Assembly: GCA_028876585.1 (NCBI GenBank) | Contig: JAGWRL010000374.1 | Span: forward strand, 1-5,474 | From: Pseudomonadota bacterium | GTDB taxonomy: Bacteria > Pseudomonadota > Alphaproteobacteria > Rhizobiales > Beijerinckiaceae | DNA: 5,474 nucleotides | Direction: 5' to 3' | Part shown: positions 1 through 5,474 of the stretch, piece after piece | How positions within the stretch are numbered: the stretch's first letter is position 1 | Layout: each line of letters begins with the position of its first letter | The notes under the pieces: generated by a model | Told to the model about the DNA's origin: nothing | The model's database searches: none | What the model saw: only the letters and a program-made list of their open reading frames with translations | Translations under genes and position numbers: made by a program

Positions 1-465
1 ATCGCCGCGATTTACGAGGGGACGAACGGCATCCAGGCGATCGATCTGGTGACGCGCAAGATCACGCTGTCGGGCGGGGCGGCGGTGGCGCGCGAGGTGG
101 CGTTCATCCGCGCGATCGCGGCGGAGGTCGGCGACCGGCCGGGCTTCGGCGCGACATCGGCGCGGCTCGGCGCGGCGGCCGACGCGCTGGAGCGCGCGAC
201 GGCCTATCTCCTGGGCGCGCTCGGCGGCGATTTGCGCGATGCGCTGGGAGCCGCCTCGCCTTATCTGAAACTGTTCGGCGTCGCCCTGGGCGGCGCCTGC
301 CTCGCCAAGGCGGGGCTCGCCGCGGGCGGCGAACCGGGGCGCGTTGCGCTGGCGCGGTTCTTCGCGGAAAAGCTTAGCCCCGTCGCGCCCGGCCTCGCCG
401 AGGTCGTGTGCTCGGGCGCCGAGGCGCTCGACGACGCCGATGCGGCGCTGAAGGAGGATGCATGA
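1..465 (+). CDS. Acyl-CoA dehydrogenase, long DmdC-like type, C-terminal part (5' end outside window)
   Basis: The window opens in frame inside this gene; 154 codons and the TGA stop are visible. The protein would oxidise an acyl-CoA to the 2,3-enoyl-CoA using FAD, in the cytoplasm. The fragment starts with IAAIYEGTNGIQAIDL. The YEGT motif is the family signature near the C-terminus of the catalytic fold, and its Glu (fragment residue 6) matches the catalytic base of MCAD-type enzymes. About 130 further residues follow, ending with a segment around ALARFFAEKLSPVAPGL, which is typical of the extra C-terminal domain of roughly 590-residue dehydrogenases such as DmdC (3-methylmercaptopropionyl-CoA dehydrogenase). 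Short-chain types end soon after YEGT. The gene overlaps the crotonase gene by 4 bases, so the two are co-translated and probably act in sequence. Substrate cannot be read from this part; family assignment is firm, DmdC function itself is not. Confidence 0.88.
   Translation: MAAIYEGTNGIQAIDLVTRKITLSGGAAVAREVAFIRAIAAEVGDRPGFGATSARLGAAADALERATAYLLGALGGDLRDALGAASPYLKLFGVALGGACLAKAGLAAGGEPGRVALARFFAEKLSPVAPGLAEVVCSGAEALDDADAALKEDA
451..457 (+). promoter_or_regulatory. Ribosome-binding site of the crotonase gene
   Basis: AAGGAGG is a near-perfect Shine-Dalgarno sequence 4 bases before the ATG at 462. It lies inside the last codons of the dehydrogenase gene. It fixes 462 as the start, against an in-frame upstream ATG at 408 that lies within the dehydrogenase coding region and lacks such a site. 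With the ATGA overlap it indicates both independent loading and translational coupling. Confidence 0.85.
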
Positions 466-1217
466 CGGTTCTGATCGAACGCGACGGCGGGGTGCTGGTC
501 GCCACGCTGAACCGCCCGGACAAGAAGAACGCGCTGACCGGCGCGATGTACCGCGCCCTGCGCGGGGCGCTCGTCACCGCGAGCGCCGAGGCCGAGATCG
601 GCGCGGTGCTGGTGACGGGCGCCGGCGGCGCCTTCTGCGCCGGCAACGACATCAGCGATTTCCTAACCGAGAACCGCGCCCAATCCGAGGGCGCGCGCAC
701 CGGCGCGGGCGGCGAGTTCATCCGCACGCTCGCCCGCTTCGACAAGCCGCTGCTGGCGGCGGTCGAGGGGCCGGCGGTCGGCGTCGGCACGACGATGTGC
801 CTGCATTGCGATCTGGTCTACGCGGCGCCGAGCGCGCGTTTCGCCATGCCGTTCGTCAATCTCGGGCTGGTGCCGGAGGCGGGTTCGTCGATGCTGGTTC
901 CCAACCGTTTCGGCCGCGCCGTCGCCGCCGAACTGCTGCTGCTGGGCGAGGCGATCGACGCCGCCCGCGCGCGCGAGATCGGGCTGGTCAACGCAATCGT
1001 CGCGCCCGATGCGCTGAAGGCGCACGCGCTCGCCAAGGCCCGGGCGCTGGCGGCCAAGCCGCGCGCGGCCTTGTTGGCGACGCGCAAGTTGATGCGCGGC
1101 GACACGGAGGCGCTCTACGCCCATATGGAGGAGGAGCTGAAAGCCTTCGCTCTCGCGCTCAAATCGCCCGAGGCGCGCGCCGCGTTCGAGGCGTTCGCGG
1201 GGCGGGCCAAGGGCTAA
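462..1217 (+). CDS. Enoyl-CoA hydratase/isomerase (crotonase) family protein, probably ECI2-type isomerase
   Basis: 251 residues, a normal crotonase length. The N-terminal core reads LNRPDKKNALT (residues 16-26). The first oxyanion-hole segment is GGAFCAGNDISDF (55-67), and the second is around EGPAVGVGTT (102-111). Aligned by eye to rat mitochondrial enoyl-CoA hydratase, its two catalytic glutamates (E144, E164) are Thr111 and Phe131 here, so simple hydration is unlikely. Instead the stretch MPFVNLGLVPEAGSS (129-143) resembles the peroxisomal enoyl-CoA isomerase ECI2 and carries a Glu at residue 139, where ECI-type enzymes have their single catalytic Glu. The likely role is moving a 3-enoyl double bond to the 2-position during degradation of unsaturated acyl-CoAs, consistent with the acyl-CoA dehydrogenase upstream. 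Automated annotation would probably say enoyl-CoA hydratase. The stop TAA overlaps the stop of the convergent gene. Confidence 0.92.
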   Translation: MTVLIERDGGVLVATLNRPDKKNALTGAMYRALRGALVTASAEAEIGAVLVTGAGGAFCAGNDISDFLTENRAQSEGARTGAGGEFIRTLARFDKPLLAAVEGPAVGVGTTMCLHCDLVYAAPSARFAMPFVNLGLVPEAGSSMLVPNRFGRAVAAELLLLGEAIDAARAREIGLVNAIVAPDALKAHALAKARALAAKPRAALLATRKLMRGDTEALYAHMEEELKAFALALKSPEARAAFEAFAGRAKG

Positions 1218-1996
1218 CGCGCGCTCACCGACTGTTGCACGGCGTCGATGAAGCGCTGCGCGCGGCGGGCGTTGGCGCCAAAATCGTGGCGGCCGACGCG
1301 CGAGGCGGAGCGGATGTCGATCTGCGTCTTCGGCCCCTGCGCGCGCACGCGGATGGCGATGTCGTCGATGAAGCCGAGGAACAGCGAGCGGTCGGTGGCG
1401 TCGATATGGCCCTCCGCCTCGCCGCGCAGATTGGGCGGGTTGGCGTCGACGACGCGCCAGCCGAGATCCTTCACGATCCTGAGCGCCATGCGATAGGCCT
1501 GTTCGGGTTCGAGATCGACCAGCATCGGTTGCAGGCCGGGATAGGCGGCGCGCTGCGCGGCCTCGATCTCCGGCCCCGGCGCCGGCGGCGTCCAACTGCC
1601 GCGCGCCTCGCGCGCCTTCAGCGAAATCATGTACTGGGGCGGCGATTTGAAGTCGGTCGTCACCTGGTTGATGCGCGGCAGCCGCGCCGCCTGAACGGTG
1701 AGAAAAGCGGGAAAGGCGATCAGCGCCAGCGCCAGCGCCGCGCCCATCAGCGCCGGCGCCGCGCCGCGCCGGCCGGTGCGCCAGATTTCCACCGCCGCCG
1801 CGCCGGCGAACAGCAGCGCGACGCCGGCCAGCAGCAGCGCCGCGGCGAGCACCGCCAGCGCGCTGAGCGAATCCCGGCCGCCGCTCGCCCGCGCCGCGAC
1901 AATGGCGGCCAGCGCCGTCAGGCACGCGAAAACGGCGACGCGGCGGCTGAGGATCGCCGCGCGCGAAACCGGCTCTTCCAGGATCAGGCGGCGCAT
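1214..1996 (-). CDS. DUF1499 domain-containing membrane protein
   Basis: 260 residues. Three hydrophobic segments fill the N-terminal half (about residues 18-36, 44-68 and 80-102) and probably span the inner membrane. From about residue 105 a soluble DUF1499 domain follows. Its recognisable marks are INQVTTDFKSPPQY (109-122), the IDATDRSLFLGFIDDIAIRV stretch (198-217) and DIRSASRVGRHDFGANARR (227-245) near the C-terminus. The biochemical role of DUF1499 is not known to me. The ATG at 1996 gives the complete membrane part; upstream there is only a weak GGGG before it. The gene begins 21 bases after the stop of the secreted pilus-domain gene on the same strand, suggesting one transcript. A 5-base GC stem (CCCGC/GCGGG, 2002-2017) lies in that gap. 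Its end overlaps the crotonase stop by 4 bases. Confidence 0.87.
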   Translation of the reverse strand: MRRLILEEPVSRAAILSRRVAVFACLTALAAIVAARASGGRDSLSALAVLAAALLLAGVALLFAGAAAVEIWRTGRRGAAPALMGAALALALIAFPAFLTVQAARLPRINQVTTDFKSPPQYMISLKAREARGSWTPPAPGPEIEAAQRAAYPGLQPMLVDLEPEQAYRMALRIVKDLGWRVVDANPPNLRGEAEGHIDATDRSLFLGFIDDIAIRVRAQGPKTQIDIRSASRVGRHDFGANARRAQRFIDAVQQSVSAR

Positions 1997-2017
1997 GAAG
2001 CCCCGCCGCGCCGCGGG

Positions 2018-2485
2018 TTATTTGACGGCGGCGCCGCCGCCGCCTTTGCCGGCGAACTGGTCATGCGCGCCGACCTGGCCGACGACATCGCCGAACACCT
2101 TGGTGTCGTCGCCAAGCACCGCCGAGGGCATGCAGACGGGATCGCAGGAATAGGACTCCCTCGAATTGCCGCGCTGCACGACCAGCACGTGCCGGGCCGG
2201 CTCGACGTGGATCTGCTTCTCGTCAATCAGATTGCCGTCCGCGTCAAGCGCGATGAGATTGGTGCGGCCGTAGCCCTTGCCGGTGACGACCATGCCCTGG
2301 CCGTTCTTCAGCGTCGTGATGTCGGCGATGCCGGGGTTGCCGATAACCACCGTCGAGGTGTTGGCCGGCAGTTTGGCGATCTGCGCCTGATCGATGGTGA
2401 TCCGCAAAATATCGTCGGAGGCCGCCGCGCCGGCGCTGGCGGCGGAGGCGATCAGCGCGAGGACGGCGAGCGCGTTGCGAAACAT
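2018..2485 (-). CDS. Secreted protein with pilus-assembly/secretin N-terminal (CpaC-type) domain
   Basis: 155 residues. The first ~21 (MFRNALAVLALIASAASAGA) form a clear Sec signal peptide with a small-residue cleavage region. Residues 26-105 match the pilus-assembly N-terminal domain (T2SS-T3SS_pil_N) found at the front of CpaC/RcpA secretins: ITIDQAQIAKLP, then STVVIGNPGIADIT, then GYGRTNLIALDADG. No secretin pore domain follows. The tail has RESYSCDPVCMP (109-120), with two cysteines four apart (Cys114, Cys118) that could form a disulfide in the periplasm, and ends in a Gly-rich stretch. Such stand-alone proteins are familiar in Hyphomicrobiales; their role is unproven. The start at 2485 was chosen for the signal peptide and an AAGGG ribosome-binding site 6 bases upstream. 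A longer in-frame start at 2551 would bury the signal peptide. Likely co-transcribed with the DUF1499 gene. Confidence 0.87.
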   Translation of the reverse strand: MFRNALAVLALIASAASAGAAASDDILRITIDQAQIAKLPANTSTVVIGNPGIADITTLKNGQGMVVTGKGYGRTNLIALDADGNLIDEKQIHVEPARHVLVVQRGNSRESYSCDPVCMPSAVLGDDTKVFGDVVGQVGAHDQFAGKGGGGAAVK

Positions 2486-2491
2486 GACGAA

Positions 2492-2526
2492 CCCTTCGCG
2501 AAGGGCAGGTTGCGAACATCCTGCCC
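2492..2526 (-). promoter_or_regulatory. Leader with two mutually exclusive hairpins over the ribosome-binding site
   Basis: Read on the minus strand, GGGCAGG (2526-2520) can pair with CCTGCCC (2509-2503) across a 10-base loop. Directly following is the perfect 14-base palindrome CCCTTCGCGAAGGG (2505-2492), whose 3' half AAGGG is the ribosome-binding site of the pilus-domain gene. The two stems share the bases CCC at 2505-2503, so only one can form fully. The first leaves the ribosome-binding site free and the second hides it. The pairing is seen directly; a switching role is inference. Confidence 0.4.
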
Positions 2527-2529
2527 AAA

Positions 2530-2542
2530 GGTCAACTTGACC
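2530..2542. repeat. Perfect inverted repeat GGTCAA-C-TTGACC, possible operator
   Basis: A 6-base perfect inverted repeat with a 1-base centre lies in the intergenic region 45 bases before the pilus-domain ATG. The octamer GTCAACTT recurs in the same orientation at 2531-2538 and 2572-2579, 41 bases apart, close to four helical turns. This arrangement suits a dimeric regulator binding two sites on one DNA face. The regulator cannot be named from the sequence. Confidence 0.4.
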
Positions 2543-2549
2543 GCACTTC

Positions 2550-2576
2550 AACCTAAAATGGTGAAAGAACTGTCAA
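2550..2576 (-). promoter_or_regulatory. Candidate promoter of the pilus-domain/DUF1499 genes
   Basis: On the minus strand a consensus -35 box TTGACA (2576-2571) is followed after 15 bases by TAGGTT (2555-2550), a weak -10 match. Transcription would start near 2543, placing the GGTCAA-N-TTGACC repeat on the start site and the hairpins in a leader of about 58 bases. The -35 match is good; the -10 and spacing are poor, so confidence is low. This is the least GC-rich stretch of the intergenic region. Confidence 0.3.
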
Positions 2577-2638
2577 CTTACGTTGCGGCGGGTCGCGGCG
2601 AATTCATCAATGTGACCATTCGCGGGGGAAAGCGGCGC

Positions 2639-2854
2639 TCATGGCTCCAGTGCGCGCGCCTCCTCGGGCAGCATGATCGGCACGCCGTCGCGGATGGGAT
2701 AGGCGAGCTTGGCCGCGCGGCTGATGAGTTCCTGCCGCTCGGCGTCATAGCTCAGCGTCGCCCGCGTCACCGGGCAGACCAGCACTTCCAGCAGACGCGG
2801 ATCGGCCCGTCGCGGCTCGCGCGCGGCGACGGGCGGATCGGCGTCCGCGCTCAT
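2639..2854 (-). CDS. Trm112 family protein
   Basis: 71 residues, the usual size for small bacterial Trm112-like (UPF0434/YcaR) proteins. The core reads [20 protein letters not shown] (18-37) and then [20 protein letters not shown] (44-63), a near-standard family sequence. In eukaryotes and archaea Trm112 activates methyltransferases acting on tRNA, rRNA and release factors; the role of the short bacterial form is less clear. Only one Cys (Cys27) of the zinc-site pattern is present, with Thr where a second might be, as I recall from many alphaproteobacterial members, so zinc binding by this copy is doubtful. The ATG overlaps the TGA stop of the alkene reductase gene (ATGA, 2851-2854) and has only a weak ribosome-binding site, which points to translational coupling. 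Last gene of the minus-strand operon; no clear terminator follows. Confidence 0.9.
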   Translation of the reverse strand: MSADADPPVAAREPRRADPRLLEVLVCPVTRATLSYDAERQELISRAAKLAYPIRDGVPIMLPEEARALEP

Positions 2855-3948
2855 GCCGGCGTCCAGGCGGGATAGTCGGTGTAGCCCTTGGCGCCGCCGC
2901 CGTAATAGGTGGCCTGGTCGCCGTTGGCGAGCGGCGCGTTGATCCGCAGCCGCTCGACCAGATCGGGATTGGAGATGAACGGGCGGCCGAATGCGATCAT
3001 GTCGGCGTGGTTCTGCTCGATCGCGTCGATGGCGAGCGCGCGGGTGTAGCCGTTGTTGGCGATATAGGCGCCCGAGAAGGCGCGCCGCAGGGCGACGAAA
3101 TCGAACGCCGCGACATCGCGCGCGCCGCCCGTCGCGCCTTCCACCACATGGATATAGGCGAGATTGCGCTGGCTCAGCGCCGCGATCAGCGCGCCGAACA
3201 GCGCGGTCGGGTTGGAATCGGCGATGTCGTTGGCGGGGCTGACCGGCGCGATGCGCATGCCGACCCGCGTCGCCGGCCACACCGTCAGCACCGCGTCGAC
3301 CACTTCGAGCGCGAAGCGCAGCCGGTTGTCAATCGAGCCGCCGTAGGCGTCGCTGCGCTGGTTGGTGCGATCGCGCAGGAACTGGTCGATCAGATAGCCG
3401 TTGGCGCCGTGCAACTCGACGCCGTCGAAGCCGGCGCGGCGGGCGCAAGCGGCGGCGTGCGCGTAATCGGCGACGATGGCGGCGATCTCATGGGTCTCCA
3501 GCGCGTGCGGCTCGGAGGTTTCGACGAACTTGCCGCTCTCGACGAAGGTCTTGGTTTTCGCCGTGATCGCGGAGGGGGCGACGGGCGCGCCGCCATTGGG
3601 TTGCAGCGAGGCGTGCGAGATGCGCCCGACATGCCACAGTTGCAGGAAGATATGGCCGCCGTCCTCATGCACCGCCTCGGTGACCCGCTTCCACGCCTCG
3701 ACCTGCTCGTCGGTGAAGCAGCCCGGCGTCCAGGCGTAGCCCTGGCCCTGCTGGCTGATCTGCGAGGCTTCGGTGATCAACAGTCCGGCCGAGGCGCGCT
3801 GGCGATAGTAGAGCGGCGCGATCGGGCTCGGCACGGTGTTGGGTTGAATCGCGCGATTGCGCGTCAGCGGCGCCATGGCGATGCGGTTGGGCAAGGTGAG
3901 ATCGCCGATTTTCACCGGCGTGAACAGATGTGCGGAATCTTCGGTCAT
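2851..3948 (-). CDS. Alkene reductase, old yellow enzyme family (NemA-like)
   Basis: 365 residues, typical of class I old yellow enzymes: cytoplasmic FMN-dependent TIM barrels that reduce activated C=C bonds of enones, maleimides and nitro compounds with NAD(P)H. The full set of marks is present. [14 protein letters not shown] (19-32) has the FMN-tuning Thr29. [10 protein letters not shown] (103-112) follows. [16 protein letters not shown] (178-193) holds the substrate-binding pair His180/Asn183 and the proton donor Tyr185. [10 protein letters not shown] (200-209), the phosphate-binding [13 protein letters not shown] (318-330) and the C-terminal [11 protein letters not shown] complete it. The Thr and the His-x-x-Asn pair place it in the classical group rather than the YqjM-like group. 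The start at 3948 follows GAGGGG, and an in-frame ATG at 4017 lies inside the upstream gene. It sits 22 bases after the WD40 gene and overlaps the Trm112 gene by 4 bases. No adjacent nemR-like regulator is in the window. Confidence 0.94.
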   Translation of the reverse strand: MTEDSAHLFTPVKIGDLTLPNRIAMAPLTRNRAIQPNTVPSPIAPLYYRQRASAGLLITEASQISQQGQGYAWTPGCFTDEQVEAWKRVTEAVHEDGGHIFLQLWHVGRISHASLQPNGGAPVAPSAITAKTKTFVESGKFVETSEPHALETHEIAAIVADYAHAAACARRAGFDGVELHGANGYLIDQFLRDRTNQRSDAYGGSIDNRLRFALEVVDAVLTVWPATRVGMRIAPVSPANDIADSNPTALFGALIAALSQRNLAYIHVVEGATGGARDVAAFDFVALRRAFSGAYIANNGYTRALAIDAIEQNHADMIAFGRPFISNPDLVERLRINAPLANGDQATYYGGGAKGYTDYPAWTPA

Positions 3949-3970
3949 AGCCCCTCGTTCGGTCCAGGTT

Positions 3971-4960
3971 TCAGGCCGGCAGAGTGAGCAAACCCGCCCG
4001 CCCCGCCTCGGTTCCAAACAACAGCCGCGCGCCGGTCTTGTCCCAGGCGAGCGCGCTGATCGCGCCGTCGCCGGTTTCCGGCGCGCGCACCAGAATTTCC
4101 GCCGCGTCGCCCAGCCGCGACAGCAGCGTCATGCCGTCGGCGTAGCCGATCGCCACCACCAGCGCGCGCGGATGGAAGGCGACCTGCGTGACGCGATGCG
4201 GCCTGACGCCGCATTCGCGCGGCGGCTTGCCCATCGGCCCGTCCTTTTCCTTGAACGGCCAGACGACGCAGGCCTCCGCGCCGGAGGTGGCGAGCCAATG
4301 GCCGTCATGCGACCACGAGATCGAGCGGGTCTTGCCGGGATAGCCGGTCATCCGCATGTTGCGGCCGTCGCCGAGCCGCCAGCCGTGCAGCGCGTTCTCC
4401 TGCATCGTGGTGACGAGGAAGCGGCCGTCCGGCGACACGGTGGCGTCGAGATGCGAGCCCTTCCATTCCATCACCTGCGGCGCGGCGTCGGCGTTGGGAA
4501 ACCAGAGCGACACGCCGTTGTAATGCGCGGCGGCGACGCGATAGCCCTTGGGCAGGAAGGCGAGGCCGCGCACGCTGGTCGGCGCGGTCCAGCCTTTCAC
4601 GACGCCTTTGGCGTCGCGGGCGCGCGCGGTTCTTCCCGCCGACCAGGCCACGGCGCCGTCGCGCGCGGCGAGCGCGTCGATCCACTTGCCTTTTTCGTCG
4701 CCCAGCGTCTGCGTCGTCCCGTCGGCGCCAGTCGCGACCACGCGGCCGTCGTCGCCGCCGGTCATGAGCCGCTCGCCGTCGAACGCGGCGCAGAGAAGCG
4801 CGGCGTCGGGATGGGCCGCGACGTCGCGGCCGCCGAGCTTTATGACGCCATTGGCGAGCGCCAGCGCCGGCGCGTCGCCAAGAAAAGCGGCGGCGATCAC
4901 ATGCTCGCCGGCTTCGAGCGGGCCGACGTGTTGCGTCAGCGAATTCGTGGGCTCAGTCAT
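3971..4960 (-). CDS. WD40 repeat beta-propeller protein
   Basis: 329 residues without a signal peptide or membrane segment, so cytoplasmic. Six or seven degenerate WD40 blades can be traced. The clearest are around residues 51-78 (FDGERLMTGGDDGRVVAT), 130-155 (VRGLAFLPKGYRVAAAHYNG), 170-195 (ATVSPDGRFLVTTMQENALH), 211-235 (SISWSHDGHWLATSGAEACV), 255-282 and 300-326. The pattern of a turn SPDG or SHDG followed by hydrophobic strands is that of a propeller scaffold for protein contacts; no enzyme residues are evident. It begins 1 base after the stop of the CobW-type GTPase (TGA-A-ATG) with no ribosome-binding site of its own, so its translation almost certainly depends on ribosomes finishing that gene. 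I recall this neighbour pair from other alphaproteobacteria, which suggests a partner role in metal handling, but the specific function is unknown. Confidence 0.88.
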   Translation of the reverse strand: MTEPTNSLTQHVGPLEAGEHVIAAAFLGDAPALALANGVIKLGGRDVAAHPDAALLCAAFDGERLMTGGDDGRVVATGADGTTQTLGDEKGKWIDALAARDGAVAWSAGRTARARDAKGVVKGWTAPTSVRGLAFLPKGYRVAAAHYNGVSLWFPNADAAPQVMEWKGSHLDATVSPDGRFLVTTMQENALHGWRLGDGRNMRMTGYPGKTRSISWSHDGHWLATSGAEACVVWPFKEKDGPMGKPPRECGVRPHRVTQVAFHPRALVVAIGYADGMTLLSRLGDAAEILVRAPETGDGAISALAWDKTGARLLFGTEAGRAGLLTLPA

Positions 4961-4961
4961 T

Positions 4962-5474
4962 TCAAGCCGCGCAGGCCAGGAATCCCTGCCGGATCTCGTC
5001 TTCGTCGAGATCGCGGCCGATGAACACGACCTTGGATTCCCGCTTCTCGTCGGGCTTCCAGTCGCGCTGCGGCTCGCCGTCGAGCATCATGTGCACGCCC
5101 TGGAACACGAACCGCTTGGGGTCGCCCTTCAGGCTGACGATGCCCTTGCAGCGCAGGATTTTCGGCCCCTGCTCCTGGGTCAACTGGTTGAGCCAGGGCA
5201 TGAACTTGTTGGGGTCGAGATCGCCGTCGAGTCGCGCCGACACCGACTGCATGTCCTCGTCGTGAAAATGCTTGAGGCCGTGGTGGTGGTGGTGATCATG
5301 GCCGTGATGATCGTGGTCGTGATCGTGGTCGTCGACCTGCAGGAACTCGGGTTCGATGTCGAGGATGCGGTCGAGATCGAAGGCGCGCCGCTCCAGCACA
5401 TCGGCGATCGCCACGTCGCATTTGGTCGCCTTGTGCAGGCGGGCGTAGGGGTTGATGGCGCGGATGCGCGCCTC
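4962..5474 (-). CDS. CobW/COG0523 family GTP-binding metallochaperone, C-terminal part (5' end outside window)
   Basis: The frame is open to the right edge; 170 C-terminal residues and the TGA are visible. The fragment begins at the end of the GTPase domain (INPYARLHKATKCDVAI), followed by a linker and a His-rich loop (fragment residues 50-71). A CobW_C domain follows, with LDPNKFMPWLNQL (86-98), ILRCKGIVSLKGDPKRFVFQ (106-125) and ESKVVFIGRDLDEDEIRQGF (146-165). Family members are GTP-driven chaperones that deliver zinc, cobalt or other metals to target enzymes (ZNG1, YjiA, YeiR, CobW). The His-rich loop favours zinc, nickel or cobalt. The nucleotide- and metal-binding motifs (GxxGxGKT and CxCC) would lie off the window, so the subgroup cannot be fixed. 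It is the furthest upstream visible gene of the operon. No cobalamin genes are in the window, so a true CobW is not indicated. Confidence 0.93.
   Translation of the reverse strand, partial: EARIRAINPYARLHKATKCDVAIADVLERRAFDLDRILDIEPEFLQVDDHDHDHDHHGHDHHHHHGLKHFHDEDMQSVSARLDGDLDPNKFMPWLNQLTQEQGPKILRCKGIVSLKGDPKRFVFQGVHMMLDGEPQRDWKPDEKRESKVVFIGRDLDEDEIRQGFLACAA
5262..5327 (-). other. Histidine-rich metal-binding loop within the CobW-type gene
   Basis: Fragment residues 50-71 contain 13 histidines in 22 positions, mostly alternating His-Asp then five consecutive His, ending LKHFH. The DNA is a low-complexity run of CAC, CAT, GAC and GAT codons. CAC and CAT are mixed, so it is not a pure triplet repeat, but its length could vary between strains. 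Such loops in metallochaperones store or sense divalent metal. Confidence 0.85.

Noticed and set aside
1..1217. DMSP demethylation pair DmdC-DmdD
   Set aside because: The dehydrogenase tail is of the DmdC-like broad family, but the crotonase lacks the hydratase glutamates and no DmdB ligase is visible, so a general acyl-CoA degradation pair is more likely.
2486..2551. N-terminal extension of the pilus-domain protein to the ATG at 2551
   Set aside because: It would place the signal peptide 22 residues inside the protein, and the better ribosome-binding site and signal peptide both support 2485.
2598..2623. GCGAAT/ATTCGC stem after the Trm112 gene as a terminator
   Set aside because: The stem is only 6 base pairs with a 14-base loop and no T-run on the minus strand, so it does not resemble a rho-independent terminator.
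458..2875. An uninterrupted plus-strand reading frame of about 800 codons
   Set aside because: It runs across the crotonase gene in another frame and then antisense to three minus-strand genes. The product is Arg/Ala/Gly-rich low complexity with no domain. Long stop-free frames are expected in DNA this GC-rich.
3007..3987. A plus-strand open frame of over 300 codons opposite the alkene reductase
   Set aside because: It is antisense to a gene with a complete set of old yellow enzyme motifs, and its own translation shows no recognisable family.
5262..5327. Short tandem DNA repeat or CRISPR-like array
   Set aside because: The repetition is simply the codons of a His/Asp-rich loop in a clear CobW-type protein, with no spaced repeat units.

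Overview
The window is 5,474 bases of very GC-rich, gene-dense DNA with eight protein-coding genes (two of them cut by the window edges), no RNA genes, no mobile elements and no CRISPR array. The base composition, the DmdC-like acyl-CoA dehydrogenase tail, a DUF1499 protein, a stand-alone CpaC-type N-terminal domain protein, a one-cysteine Trm112 protein and a CobW/WD40 gene pair all suggest an alphaproteobacterium, most likely of the Hyphomicrobiales (Rhizobiales). This placement is inferred from gene families; no marker gene is present.

Left part, plus strand (1-1217): the end of a long-type acyl-CoA dehydrogenase overlaps by 4 bases (ATGA) a crotonase-family gene, forming a fatty-acid or acyl-CoA degradation pair. 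The crotonase lacks both glutamates of true enoyl-CoA hydratases but keeps the glutamate used by ECI2-type enoyl-CoA isomerases. Its stop codon overlaps the stop codon of the next gene, which lies on the opposite strand.

Middle, minus strand (2576 down to 1214): a likely two-gene unit encodes a secreted protein with the pilus-assembly/secretin N-terminal domain, then a membrane-anchored DUF1499 protein 21 bases downstream. Ahead of it lies the only sizeable intergenic region (2486-2638, 153 bases). It holds a TTGACA box, a perfect GGTCAA-N-TTGACC inverted repeat, and two potential leader hairpins that share bases; one of them would bury the ribosome-binding site.

Right part, minus strand (5474 down to 2639): a tightly packed four-gene operon encodes, in order, a CobW/COG0523 metal-chaperone GTPase (C-terminal part with a 13-histidine loop), a WD40 beta-propeller protein starting 1 base after it, a class I old yellow enzyme (alkene reductase), and a Trm112-family protein overlapping the reductase by 4 bases. 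The first two are probably functionally linked; the last two look like housekeeping or detoxification passengers.

Most of the window is ordinary core-type alphaproteobacterial sequence. I found no convincing new multi-gene system. The points most worth a second look are the 2486-2576 control region, the crotonase active site, and the His-rich GTPase/WD40 pair.
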